Positions 52,353 through 60,302 of a DNA stretch of 64,000 nt are shown here, in pieces. Origin of the DNA: Niveispirillum sp943371025. Lineage in GTDB: Bacteria; Pseudomonadota; Alphaproteobacteria; Azospirillales; Azospirillaceae. Made by a program: the position numbers and the translations under genes. The stretch is from NCBI GenBank assembly GCA_943371025.1, contig CALRTC020000005.1, forward strand, positions 124,001 to 188,000. Direction: 5' to 3'. The notes under the pieces are model-generated. The model made no database searches, was not told the DNA's origin, and saw only the letters and a list, made by a program, of their open reading frames with translations. The number at the start of each line of letters is the position of its first letter. The first letter of the stretch is position 1.

Positions 52353-54854
52353 TCAACCGGCCTGACCGGCGATCTGCTGGACCGTGACGACGACGAATTC
52401 GGCCGGGCGGACCGGGCAGAAGCCGATCTGCACATTCACGATGCCGCTGTCGATGTCGACCATGGTGGTGGTCTGGCTGTCGCATCTGACGAAGAAGGCC
52501 TGATCGGCGGAGGTGCCGAACAGGGCGCCCTGCTTCCACAGGCTGGCCATGAAGCTGCTGATCTGCAGGCGCAGCGATGACCACAGGCGCTGGTCATTGG
52601 GCTCGAACACGGCCCATTTGGTGTTCGTCAGCACCCAATCCATGATGTAGAGCAGCAGGCGGCGTACCGGCACGTAGTTATATTCGTCGCCCAGCGCATC
52701 GGCGCCGCGCAGGGTCCGGGCCCCCCAGACCACGGTGCCACCGATGGGGAAGGTGCGCAGGCAGTTGATGCCTTGCGGGTTCAACTCGCCATTCTGTGCG
52801 TCGGTCATGACATTTTGCAGACCGACGATGCCGTTGATGGCGGCCGTCAGGCCGGCAGGGGCCTTCCAGACGCCCGTCTGGCTGTCGGTCGATGCCCAGA
52901 TGCCGGCGATATAGCCGCAATTGGGCAGCACGCGCGTGGCGCCATTGGCCAACGGATCGACCGCCACGATGCGCGGGAAATAGACGGCCGAGGACCGCCC
53001 TTCCTCAGCCCCGAACGAGCCCAGGTCGTTCAGGCTGATGCCCGGCACATTGCCGGCCTTGAACTTGTCGGCCCATCCTGTCGGCGGGTCGATGATCAGC
53101 ATGGCGTTGCGCTGCACGCAATATTCTGCGGCCGTCTGATAGATGAACGGATCGGTGTCGCCATCCATATCATCGGGCGGAATGCACATGATGTTGAAGA
53201 TCGGCACCTGCTCCATGGCGTAGATGCCGGTCTTCAGCGCCTCATTGCCCAGATAGGTCATGATGTCCAGCGGATCGCTGTCCTGTCCGCCGCTGCCGGT
53301 GCCGGCCGCGCCGTCACCGGGGTCGACCACGGTCCCGGCCGGGGCGGGCATCCGGACATAACGCGCCTGCTGTTCCAGCACATTGACCAGATAGCGCGAG
53401 GCGCCCTTGGGGTTCACCGTGACCGCTGCGAAGCTTTCGGTGGAAACCAGACCCGTCGGGTCCATGTATTCCACGGTCAGATTGAACCAGTCGGCCTGGG
53501 TCAGCCCGTATTTGGCCACCGTGGCCGGGCCGATGCCGGCCGTGTCGATGGAAACCTTCAGGCTGTTGCCCCAGGAACCCGGATTGGCGGCGTTCAGGAT
53601 CAGGCTGGCGCTGTCGGGCCAGTTCTCCTGGATCCAGGCGGCGGCGGCGTCCCAGGCAGCCAGGGCCACATCCTCCGATCCTTCCAGCGGGGCGGCCGGC
53701 ATGGTCAGTGCCGTCAGCACGGCGGTGGCGGCGCCGGCCACCGCCTTGTCGGCGTCGCTGGCCGTCGGTGCGTTTGCGGCGGTAACCAGCGGATCGACGA
53801 TTTTCGTCTTCACATCGCTGATGATGGCGGCGATCGCCTTCGTCACATCGGCCGGGCTCGGCGGATTCGACGGGTCGGACTCCAGCGTCACCAGGGCTTC
53901 GAACAGGGTGCCGCTTGTGGCCTCCTTGGCGGCGGCGGCGGCACCGTTGTTGTAGCCATGCACCGCATCCACCAGATCGGCGCCGCCCAGGCTGTTCAAC
54001 TGGGCATCGGTGGTGACGCTGCTGTCCAGGGTCGGCACGCCGGCCTTCAGGGCCTCATCCATGCCCGTGGCCAGCGATCGGACCATGTCACTGACGGTGC
54101 CGTTGGCGGCCATGATCTCCTTCAGCTTGACCACGGCGGACCCGGCCGGCCCGCGTGAGAAATCGCTGACAATCCCCTGGGCTGCGGCCAGCATGACGGC
54201 AGTTTTGTTGTCCGCCAGGCTCTCGCCCAGCATCGACAGGGCACCGACCATGGTCGACAGCGCCTGATAGACCGGGTTGATGGCATTGATGGCGATGCTG
54301 GCGGTGAATTCCGGAATGGCATCGCCGCTCAGCCCGCCAACGGCTTTTGCGACAGCGGCCTGATCGGTCAGTGTCGTCAGGTCCAGCGCGTTCACCTGCC
54401 CGATCAGCCGGTTCAGCACCCAGGCGTCATTGCCCATCTTGCCTTGGGCGGCGGTGGTCAGGCTGGCCGCGGCAGCGGCCTGTGCGGCCTTGCTGCTGGT
54501 GGCATTGGCGGCCGCGGTCTTGGCGGCGCCCAGCCAGCCCACGACGCTGGTTTCAAGCGCGCTGCGCACGTCGGGGTCTTCCACGTCGGGGTGGAACAGC
54601 CGCACGCCATAAGCCTGCGCCCCGCCATTGTTGAAGAAGGCCTGGGCCTGATAGCTGATCGAGCTGTCCTCGAACAGGCCACCGAGCATGCTTTGGAAGT
54701 CGCCCCAACTGTTCAGCAGCACCGGCTGGTTCACCGGCCCCATCAGGGCGCGCCCGACAAAGGCTGTCAGCGCCGTGGGCACAGGTGCGTTGGGCGGTGC
54801 CGGCTGCACGATGGATTGAACATAAACACCGGGGTAGGAGACGGTGATCGGCAT
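52353..54854 (-). CDS. eCIS contractile sheath protein with large Ala-rich insertion
   Basis: 833 aa; sheath proteins are usually about 350-520. The N-terminal sheath part (1-88) has YPGVYVQSIVQPAPPNAPVP, TAFVGRALMGPVNQPVLLNS and FFNNGGAQAYGVRLFHP. The C-terminal sheath part resumes at about 418 with NAANPGSWGNSLKVSID and continues through INCLRTFPIGGTVVWGARTL, YVPVRRLLLYIMDWVLTNTK, WAVFEPNDQRLWSSLRLQI and FVRCDSQTTTMVDIDSGIVN. The block between (about 90-418) is Ala-rich, helical and lacks homology I recognise; it sits where sheath proteins have a surface loop. First gene of the leftward eCIS operon. Confidence 0.92.
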   Translation of the reverse strand: MPITVSYPGVYVQSIVQPAPPNAPVPTALTAFVGRALMGPVNQPVLLNSWGDFQSMLGGLFEDSSISYQAQAFFNNGGAQAYGVRLFHPDVEDPDVRSALETSVVGWLGAAKTAAANATSSKAAQAAAAASLTTAAQGKMGNDAWVLNRLIGQVNALDLTTLTDQAAVAKAVGGLSGDAIPEFTASIAINAINPVYQALSTMVGALSMLGESLADNKTAVMLAAAQGIVSDFSRGPAGSAVVKLKEIMAANGTVSDMVRSLATGMDEALKAGVPTLDSSVTTDAQLNSLGGADLVDAVHGYNNGAAAAAKEATSGTLFEALVTLESDPSNPPSPADVTKAIAAIISDVKTKIVDPLVTAANAPTASDADKAVAGAATAVLTALTMPAAPLEGSEDVALAAWDAAAAWIQENWPDSASLILNAANPGSWGNSLKVSIDTAGIGPATVAKYGLTQADWFNLTVEYMDPTGLVSTESFAAVTVNPKGASRYLVNVLEQQARYVRMPAPAGTVVDPGDGAAGTGSGGQDSDPLDIMTYLGNEALKTGIYAMEQVPIFNIMCIPPDDMDGDTDPFIYQTAAEYCVQRNAMLIIDPPTGWADKFKAGNVPGISLNDLGSFGAEEGRSSAVYFPRIVAVDPLANGATRVLPNCGYIAGIWASTDSQTGVWKAPAGLTAAINGIVGLQNVMTDAQNGELNPQGINCLRTFPIGGTVVWGARTLRGADALGDEYNYVPVRRLLLYIMDWVLTNTKWAVFEPNDQRLWSSLRLQISSFMASLWKQGALFGTSADQAFFVRCDSQTTTMVDIDSGIVNVQIGFCPVRPAEFVVVTVQQIAGQAG

Positions 54855-55139
54855 GACTGACCCCTGGCCGTTGCACTGGATAGCAGCCCCTGTCAGGGCG
54901 GGGGCGCCTGATCGGGCATGGAAAGCCCGACGCCTGCGGACAAGGGGTTGGCCGAGGGCGCGTCATCAAGGCGGGAACGGTCCGAAGGCTAGCAGGTCAT
55001 AAGCCTATGTCAACCTTCTGATTAGCATCATTTTCAACTCAGAGGATTGCGAAGCATATGCGTAGCGGTGTAATCAACAAGACCCGTGGCGGTGTTGTGA
55101 CCACCGGCGCGTGTAGTATGGTGTGCAAAGGTGAACCGC
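54855..55139. promoter_or_regulatory. divergent promoter region between the two eCIS operons
   Basis: 285-bp, AT-richer than its surroundings. For the leftward operon, TTGACA (reverse strand 55013-55008) is followed after 16 bases by TAGCCT (54991-54986), a fair sigma-70 pair about 130 bases before the sheath start. No convincing pair was found for the rightward operon. Assignment is by eye. Confidence 0.4.
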
Positions 55140-55427
55140 ATGGCCAGCCCCAACAGCCGATACAAGGACACGCCCGTCCTGACGCTGGACCAGCCCGGCG
55201 GTCAGGTTGTGCGCTATTACGGCCGGTTTTCCGCCCCGCGGCTGGTCCTGGCACCGGGCGCCACGCTGCAGGTGACGGAAGGGGTGCGGCTGGACCAGAT
55301 CGCTGCGCGCGTGCTGGGCGATCCGCTGCTGGCCGACCGGCTGCTTTACGCCAACCCGTACCTGGATCCGCTGGATTGCGTGGCCAAACCCGGCCGCCGG
55401 TTGTCCATCCCGGCGCCGGGCCGCTGA
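55140..55427 (+). CDS. small eCIS baseplate protein with LysM/tail-X-like fold
   Basis: 95 aa. Its C-terminal half, GVRLDQIAARVLGDPLLADR then LLYANPYLDPLDCVAKPGRR, is the LysM/tail protein X pattern seen in phage tails and in Afp7. It probably supplies the LysM part missing from the short 45549-46187 protein. ATG 55140 is preceded by AAAGGTGA; a GTG at 55131 is less likely. First gene of the rightward eCIS operon. Confidence 0.72.
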   Translation: MASPNSRYKDTPVLTLDQPGGQVVRYYGRFSAPRLVLAPGATLQVTEGVRLDQIAARVLGDPLLADRLLYANPYLDPLDCVAKPGRRLSIPAPGR

Positions 55428-55442
55428 CGGGGAGGGGCGGGC

Positions 55443-56705
55443 ATGGGCTTCGCCGTCACGCTGCTGCTGGGGCCCGGCAACCCGATGCCGGTTTCCCTGA
55501 TGAACGCGCTGGACAGCGTGGAAGTCACGCAGAGCGACCGTGCGCCCAACGGTTTCCAGCTGACCTTCACCACCCCGCGCACAGCCGCCGACGTTCCCGA
55601 CTATGCCGTGCTGGCCAGCGGGTCGCTGAAGCCCGGCCAGCGCGTCATCATCCAGGTGACGGCCCCCACGACCAGCCCCGTGCTGATCGATGGATTCGTC
55701 ACCCATGTGCAGTTGCAGCCCCCCACGGTGACGGAGGAGGCGCGGATCATCGTGACGGGGGAGGACCTGTCCGTTGCAATGGATGTGTATGAATATTCCC
55801 TGGAATATCCGCTGCTGCCCGACAGTGCCATCGCCGCCCTGATTCTGGGGAAATGGAGCGGGCTGGGCATCACGCCCAGTGTCGACCTGACCCAGGGCAT
55901 CGTCACCAACCTGTTCGGCGTGACCCAGCAGGCGGCAACCGACCGGGCCTTCCTGAACCAGTTGGCCGCGCGCAATGCCTGTGTCTTCTGCATCCAGCCG
56001 GGCCAGACGCCAGGGCAGAGCACGGCCTATTGGGGGCCGCCGCAGCGCACGGCCACGCCGCAGCCCGTATTGACCGTCGATCCGTCGGCCGGCACGGTGA
56101 CGCAGCTGGTCGCTGAATATGACGGCACCGCCGCCACCCTGGTCTATGGCATGGTCATGGATACGCTGACCGACCTGCCCTTGCCGGTGATGACCGTAGG
56201 CAATACCCGGTCCGGCACGCTGGCCGCCGACACGCCACTGACCCCCGTCAGCTTTTCCTTTTCCGTTTCCTCCGTCGCCAATCTGGCATCCCAGGCGCTG
56301 TCGTCGGTGGAACAGCTAGTATCCGGCGTGGCCGGCACCCTGTTGGGCGGCGGTGGGGACAGCATCTCCCTGCTGAATTACCGGCTGTTCATGCATCAGG
56401 GCATGAATGTGCTGCAGGCCTATAACGCCGCCCAGTCCATCACCGACGCATCTGCCGACAATGTCTCCACCCTGAAGGGGAGGCTGGACGCCCTGCGCTA
56501 TGGAGGGCCGCTGGTGGCGCCGGGTGTGGTCGCCCTGGCCGGGGCCGGCACCAGCTTTGACGGGCTGTGGTATGTGCAGAAGACCACCCATTCCATCTCC
56601 CGCGGGGCCTATGTCCAGGAATTCGCCCTGACGCGCGACGGCTGGCAGTCCACCCTGACCACGGTGCCCAGCAGCCAGATCGGCTTCAGCGCGGGGGCCA
56701 CCTGA
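55443..56705 (+). CDS. eCIS baseplate hub protein, gp27/phage-protein-D-like (Afp8 N-terminal half)
   Basis: 420 aa. Beta-rich hub protein of the Afp8/VgrG N-terminal (late control D) type: DSVEVTQSDRAPNGFQLTFT, PVLIDGFVTHVQLQPPTVTE, ARIIVTGEDLSVAMDVYEY and TDRAFLNQLAARNACVFCIQ. The last part, GLWYVQKTTHSISRGAYVQE then FALTRDGW, is typical of phage hub proteins. Its stop overlaps the ATG of the spike gene (TGATG). It is the hub half of what is a single Afp8 chain in other eCIS. Confidence 0.82.
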   Translation: MGFAVTLLLGPGNPMPVSLMNALDSVEVTQSDRAPNGFQLTFTTPRTAADVPDYAVLASGSLKPGQRVIIQVTAPTTSPVLIDGFVTHVQLQPPTVTEEARIIVTGEDLSVAMDVYEYSLEYPLLPDSAIAALILGKWSGLGITPSVDLTQGIVTNLFGVTQQAATDRAFLNQLAARNACVFCIQPGQTPGQSTAYWGPPQRTATPQPVLTVDPSAGTVTQLVAEYDGTAATLVYGMVMDTLTDLPLPVMTVGNTRSGTLAADTPLTPVSFSFSVSSVANLASQALSSVEQLVSGVAGTLLGGGGDSISLLNYRLFMHQGMNVLQAYNAAQSITDASADNVSTLKGRLDALRYGGPLVAPGVVALAGAGTSFDGLWYVQKTTHSISRGAYVQEFALTRDGWQSTLTTVPSSQIGFSAGAT

Positions 56706-57604
56706 TGCCGGAACAGGGGCCCCGCCGCTTCTATGGCAAATATCGTGGCATCGTCATGGACAATGTCGACCCGATGCTCCTGGGCCGTGTCCTGCCCGAT
56801 GTGCCCTCGCTGCCCGGCATGCTGCTGAACTGGGCCCTGCCGGCCTTCCCCTATGGCGGGGAACGGGTGGGCTGGTTCGCCATTCCGCCCATCGGCGCCA
56901 CCATCTGGGTGGAATTCGAGGGTGGGGACCCCACCAGCCCGATCTGGACGGGATGTTTCTGGACCGATCCGCTGCTGGTGCCGATCGATCCGGCCATCCC
57001 TTCCATCAAGGGCATGGTCACCGAATTCCTGACCATGAAATGGGACGACACGCCGGCCGAAGGCGGCTTCACCCTGCGCCTGATCGAGCCGGTGGCCCCG
57101 GAATATATCGAGCTGACGGCGGGGGTGGAGGGCATGATCCTGACCATGCCCAACGTGACCATCGCCGTCACGCCGGAAGACATCTCCATCGACATCCCTG
57201 AAACCACGATCCAGATCACCGAGGAAGCGATCGTCATCGAGACGCCGGAACTGGAGATCACGGCCAATGTGACGATCGAAGGACCGGTGGAGATCACCGG
57301 CAATGTGGAAATCACCGGTGCCGTGGAAATCACGGGCGATGTGGAAATCACCGGCGCCGTCGAAATCACCGGCGATGTGGAGATCACCGGGGCCGTGGAA
57401 ATCACCGGAGCGGTGGAGATCACGGGAGCGGTGGAAATCACCGGCGATGTGAATGTCGTCGGAGCGACCGAGGTGGAAGGAGCGGTGAATATCGTCGGCG
57501 CCCTGTCGGTGGAGGGCGACGGCAATTTCTTAGGCGCCCTGACGGTGGAGGGGGACGAGGCGGTTCTCGGCGTGATCGAGGGCGTCATCGTGCCGCCCTT
57601 CTGA
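56705..57604 (+). CDS. eCIS spike, baseplate V/gp5-like, with VEITG hexapeptide repeat
   Basis: 299 aa. N-terminal OB-type domain with GPRRFYGKYRGIVMDNVDPM then LGRVLPDVPSLPGMLLNW, AIPPIGATIWVEFEGGDPTS and PIWTGCFW, the signature of gpV/gp5-like spike proteins. The C-terminal half is a beta-helix of repeated V-E-I-T-G-x (nine perfect copies at 57287-57448) and V-rich relatives. Such helices form the needle under the baseplate. It starts in the TGATG overlap with the hub gene. Confidence 0.87.
   Translation: MPEQGPRRFYGKYRGIVMDNVDPMLLGRVLPDVPSLPGMLLNWALPAFPYGGERVGWFAIPPIGATIWVEFEGGDPTSPIWTGCFWTDPLLVPIDPAIPSIKGMVTEFLTMKWDDTPAEGGFTLRLIEPVAPEYIELTAGVEGMILTMPNVTIAVTPEDISIDIPETTIQITEEAIVIETPELEITANVTIEGPVEITGNVEITGAVEITGDVEITGAVEITGDVEITGAVEITGAVEITGAVEITGDVNVVGATEVEGAVNIVGALSVEGDGNFLGALTVEGDEAVLGVIEGVIVPPF
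57287..57448 (+). repeat. nine 18-bp repeats encoding VEITGx
   Basis: Nine consecutive six-codon units in frame: VEITGN, VEITGA, VEITGD, VEITGA, VEITGD, VEITGA, VEITGA, VEITGA, VEITGD. Codons vary (gtg/gtc; gag/gaa; acc/acg) while the protein is unchanged, pointing to selection on the hexapeptide. Degenerate copies continue on both sides. Confidence 0.95.
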
Positions 57605-57623
57605 ACCGGAAAGGAAGACAGCC

Positions 57624-57971
57624 ATGCATATCGCCTTTCCCTTCGCTTTCTCCCGGGGCCATCTGCACGGCACCGATCGCCACAACTACATCGTTCAGCT
57701 GATCGAGCAGGTCCTGTTCACCGTGAAGGGCGAACGCGTCAACCGCCCGGATTTTGGCTGCGGCATCCAGTATCTGGTCTTCCAGCCGGAAAATACCGAA
57801 CTGGCGGCGGCCGTGCTGTTCATGGTGCGCGGTGAGCTTCAGCGCAATCTGGAAGGCGTGGTTCAGATCGAGTCGGTGGAGGCGGAGACGCGCGGGCCGG
57901 TGCTGCAAGTCACCGTGCGCTATATCGACCCGCAGACGCAGACGCGCCATCTTGCGCGCTATCAGCATTAG
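57624..57971 (+). CDS. eCIS baseplate wedge protein, gp25/GPW family (Afp9-like)
   Basis: 115 aa of the gp25/GPW/Afp9 family. AAAGGAAG lies near the ATG. Typical LIEQVLFTVKGERVNRPDFG then CGIQYLVFQPEN, matching the gp25 core with the ERxxRPxFG motif. Helps nucleate sheath assembly on the baseplate. It starts 19 bp after the spike gene. Confidence 0.9.
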   Translation: MHIAFPFAFSRGHLHGTDRHNYIVQLIEQVLFTVKGERVNRPDFGCGIQYLVFQPENTELAAAVLFMVRGELQRNLEGVVQIESVEAETRGPVLQVTVRYIDPQTQTRHLARYQH

Positions 57972-57980
57972 GGGGCGGAC

Positions 57981-60302
57981 ATGGTTCACAAGCCCGTTCC
58001 CGCCCTGCCATCCTCCCCCGTGCCCCGCCTGCCGGGCGTTGTTGCCTGGACCGAATGTGTGGCGCTGGGTGGCGGGCGCTGGGCATTGACCCTTTATTTC
58101 GATCTGCCGCCCCCGGAGGCGGGGATGGAGATGGAGGCGCCGCCGCTTTCCTGCCTGACGCTGGAACGGGCCGATGGCACCGGCCGGCCGCCCGTCGCGC
58201 TGACCGATCTGCGCTGGACCGTGCCGGGCCAGGCGCTGGCCGCGACCCTGGTCCTGTCGGCCACGGGCATGGAACGGTCCATGCTGGACGATCGTCTGCG
58301 TCTGCGGGCCGACCTGCCTGCCCTGCTGGGCCCCGTCGGGGCCACCGTCCTGTTCTATCTGCCGCCCGAGTTGGTTCCGGGACCGGAGCTGACGCGCGAC
58401 ATCGACTATCTGGTCAAGGATTACAACGGCTTCCGGTCGATGATGCTGCGCCGCCTGCGCGCCGACCAGCCGGCCTGGACCGACGCCTCTCCGGCCGATC
58501 CCGGCGTGATGGTGGTGGAGGCCCTGGCCTATACGGCGGATTACCTGAGCCTGTATCAGGACGCTGTGGGTGTGGAGGCCCATCTGGCAACCGCGCGGCT
58601 GCGCCGGTCGCTGGCCCGGCATGCGCGGCTGCTGGGCGTGCGCCTGCGGGAGGGGTGCGTGGCGCGCGGCTGGGTGCGGATCCGCGTCAATCGCGGCTTC
58701 ACGCTGCCGGCCGACACGATCCTGATGGTGGCGCCGGGGCTGGAGCGGGTGGAGGCGCTGGACGGCCATCGCTGGCGCCATGCGCTGGAACGCGGGCATC
58801 AGGCTTTCACCACGCTGGGCAATCTGGCGCTGGAGCCGGCGCTGAACCTGCTGTCGCTGGCCGATGTCCGTGGGGTGGCCGTGGCCCGTGGCGCCCGGCA
58901 TGCGCGCCTGTCCCTGGACACCGCCTCCCTGGCCCTGCTGGAACGCGCGGCTGCCGGCGGTGCTTCTGGGAACTGGACCCTGCCCGGCGCATTGCTGGGG
59001 CTGGAAGCGCCGGACGGACAGGCGCATCTGGTGCGGATAACCGGCCTGGAGCGGCTGCGCACCCCCCCGGGCGGCAATGGGATATTGGTGGAACTGGCCT
59101 GGCATGCCGAGGATGCCCTGCCCTTCACCCTGCCGGCCATGCAGGATGGGCGGCGCGCCTTTGCCTATGGCAATATCGCGCTGTGCCAGGGCGGGTATTG
59201 GGAGGCGGCCAGCCTGCCGCCGGTCCCGGACGAGGGGCCGTACCGGCCGGGCCTGCCCTGGACCAGTCTGGTGGCCGCCCCCTGTCTGCCATTGCCGGGT
59301 GCGCCGGTGTCCGCCGCTTCACTGCTGTCCGTGGATGCCGATACCGCGCGGTTCGGTCTGCGCCTGACCGACGATCTGGGCCGGCCCTGGACCATCGTGC
59401 CCGATCTTCTGTGCAGCGGGCCCGACGATCGGCATGTGGTGGCGGAGCGGGAGGAGGATGGCGCCGTCACCCTGCGCTTTGGCGACGGGGTGAACGGGCG
59501 GCTGCCGGCGCCCGGCACGCGCTTTGCCGTCCAAGGGCAACTGGCGGCCCAGCCATCCCCCGTCATCCGCCGCGACGGGGTGGGCACGTTGGTGGCGCCG
59601 GCCGGGCTGGACGAAGGACGGCTGCGCCAGGATCTGGCCGGGCTGGGCAATCCGGTCCCCATCCGCGCCGCCCTGGCGCCGGAGCCAATGGAGGCGGCAC
59701 GCCGTCGGGTCGCCCGTACCCGTCCTTTCCTGTTGACCTGCGCGCAGCCTGACGATTACGTCGCCGCCGCCCTGTCCGTGCCCGGCATCGCGGAGGCGGT
59801 GGCGCTGCCGCTGGCGCCACCGGCGGGGCCGGGCGTGACCGTGCATGTACGGGCGACGGGATCGCTGTGGGTGCCGGGGCCGCTGCTGGACCGGGTGCGC
59901 ATCTATCTGGAGGAACGGCGGCTGGCCGGCCACCGGCTGGACGTGGTGGGACCGAAGCTGGCCCCGCTGCTGGTCGGGCTGGAGGTGGTGGCGCACAACC
60001 GCATGCCGGCGTCGCTGCTGCGTGCCGCCCTTGCCGCTGCCTTCGCCAGCGATGGTGACGGGTTCTTTGCGCCCGACCGGCAGGTGTTCGGCCGGCCGCT
60101 CTACGCCAGTGCCCTGGTCGCCCGAGCCATGGCCGTTTCCGGTGTCGCCGGAGCCCGTGTCACCGACCTGCGCCGGCGTGGCGTGCCGCCCGGCGTCGTC
60201 CCCGCCGCGCTGATCCCCGCCCCGGGCGAACTGGTGCTGGTGGCCGGGGGCGGAGAGGAAGGCGGCGGCCTGGATATCCGGATCGTGGGGGGCGGGGCAT
60301 GA
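57981..60302 (+). CDS. eCIS baseplate assembly protein, Afp11/J-like
   Basis: 773 aa, the large wedge protein of the baseplate (Afp11/Pvc11, J-like). LTRDIDYLVKDYNGFRSMML, WTDASPADPGVMVVEALAYT then ADYLSLYQDAVGVEAHLATA, and SLARHARLLGVRLREGCVAR are family hallmarks. The C-terminal ATGSLWVPGPLLDRVRIYLE then RRLAGHRLDVVGP matches the J tail. ATG 57981 is used. It overlaps the next gene by 4 bases (ATGA). Confidence 0.88.
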   Translation: MVHKPVPALPSSPVPRLPGVVAWTECVALGGGRWALTLYFDLPPPEAGMEMEAPPLSCLTLERADGTGRPPVALTDLRWTVPGQALAATLVLSATGMERSMLDDRLRLRADLPALLGPVGATVLFYLPPELVPGPELTRDIDYLVKDYNGFRSMMLRRLRADQPAWTDASPADPGVMVVEALAYTADYLSLYQDAVGVEAHLATARLRRSLARHARLLGVRLREGCVARGWVRIRVNRGFTLPADTILMVAPGLERVEALDGHRWRHALERGHQAFTTLGNLALEPALNLLSLADVRGVAVARGARHARLSLDTASLALLERAAAGGASGNWTLPGALLGLEAPDGQAHLVRITGLERLRTPPGGNGILVELAWHAEDALPFTLPAMQDGRRAFAYGNIALCQGGYWEAASLPPVPDEGPYRPGLPWTSLVAAPCLPLPGAPVSAASLLSVDADTARFGLRLTDDLGRPWTIVPDLLCSGPDDRHVVAEREEDGAVTLRFGDGVNGRLPAPGTRFAVQGQLAAQPSPVIRRDGVGTLVAPAGLDEGRLRQDLAGLGNPVPIRAALAPEPMEAARRRVARTRPFLLTCAQPDDYVAAALSVPGIAEAVALPLAPPAGPGVTVHVRATGSLWVPGPLLDRVRIYLEERRLAGHRLDVVGPKLAPLLVGLEVVAHNRMPASLLRAALAAAFASDGDGFFAPDRQVFGRPLYASALVARAMAVSGVAGARVTDLRRRGVPPGVVPAALIPAPGELVLVAGGGEEGGGLDIRIVGGGA

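Noticed and set aside
55058..55792. A 244-codon open frame across the start of the rightward eCIS operon
   Set aside because: Overlaps the LysM-like and hub genes out of frame and has shadow-type composition.
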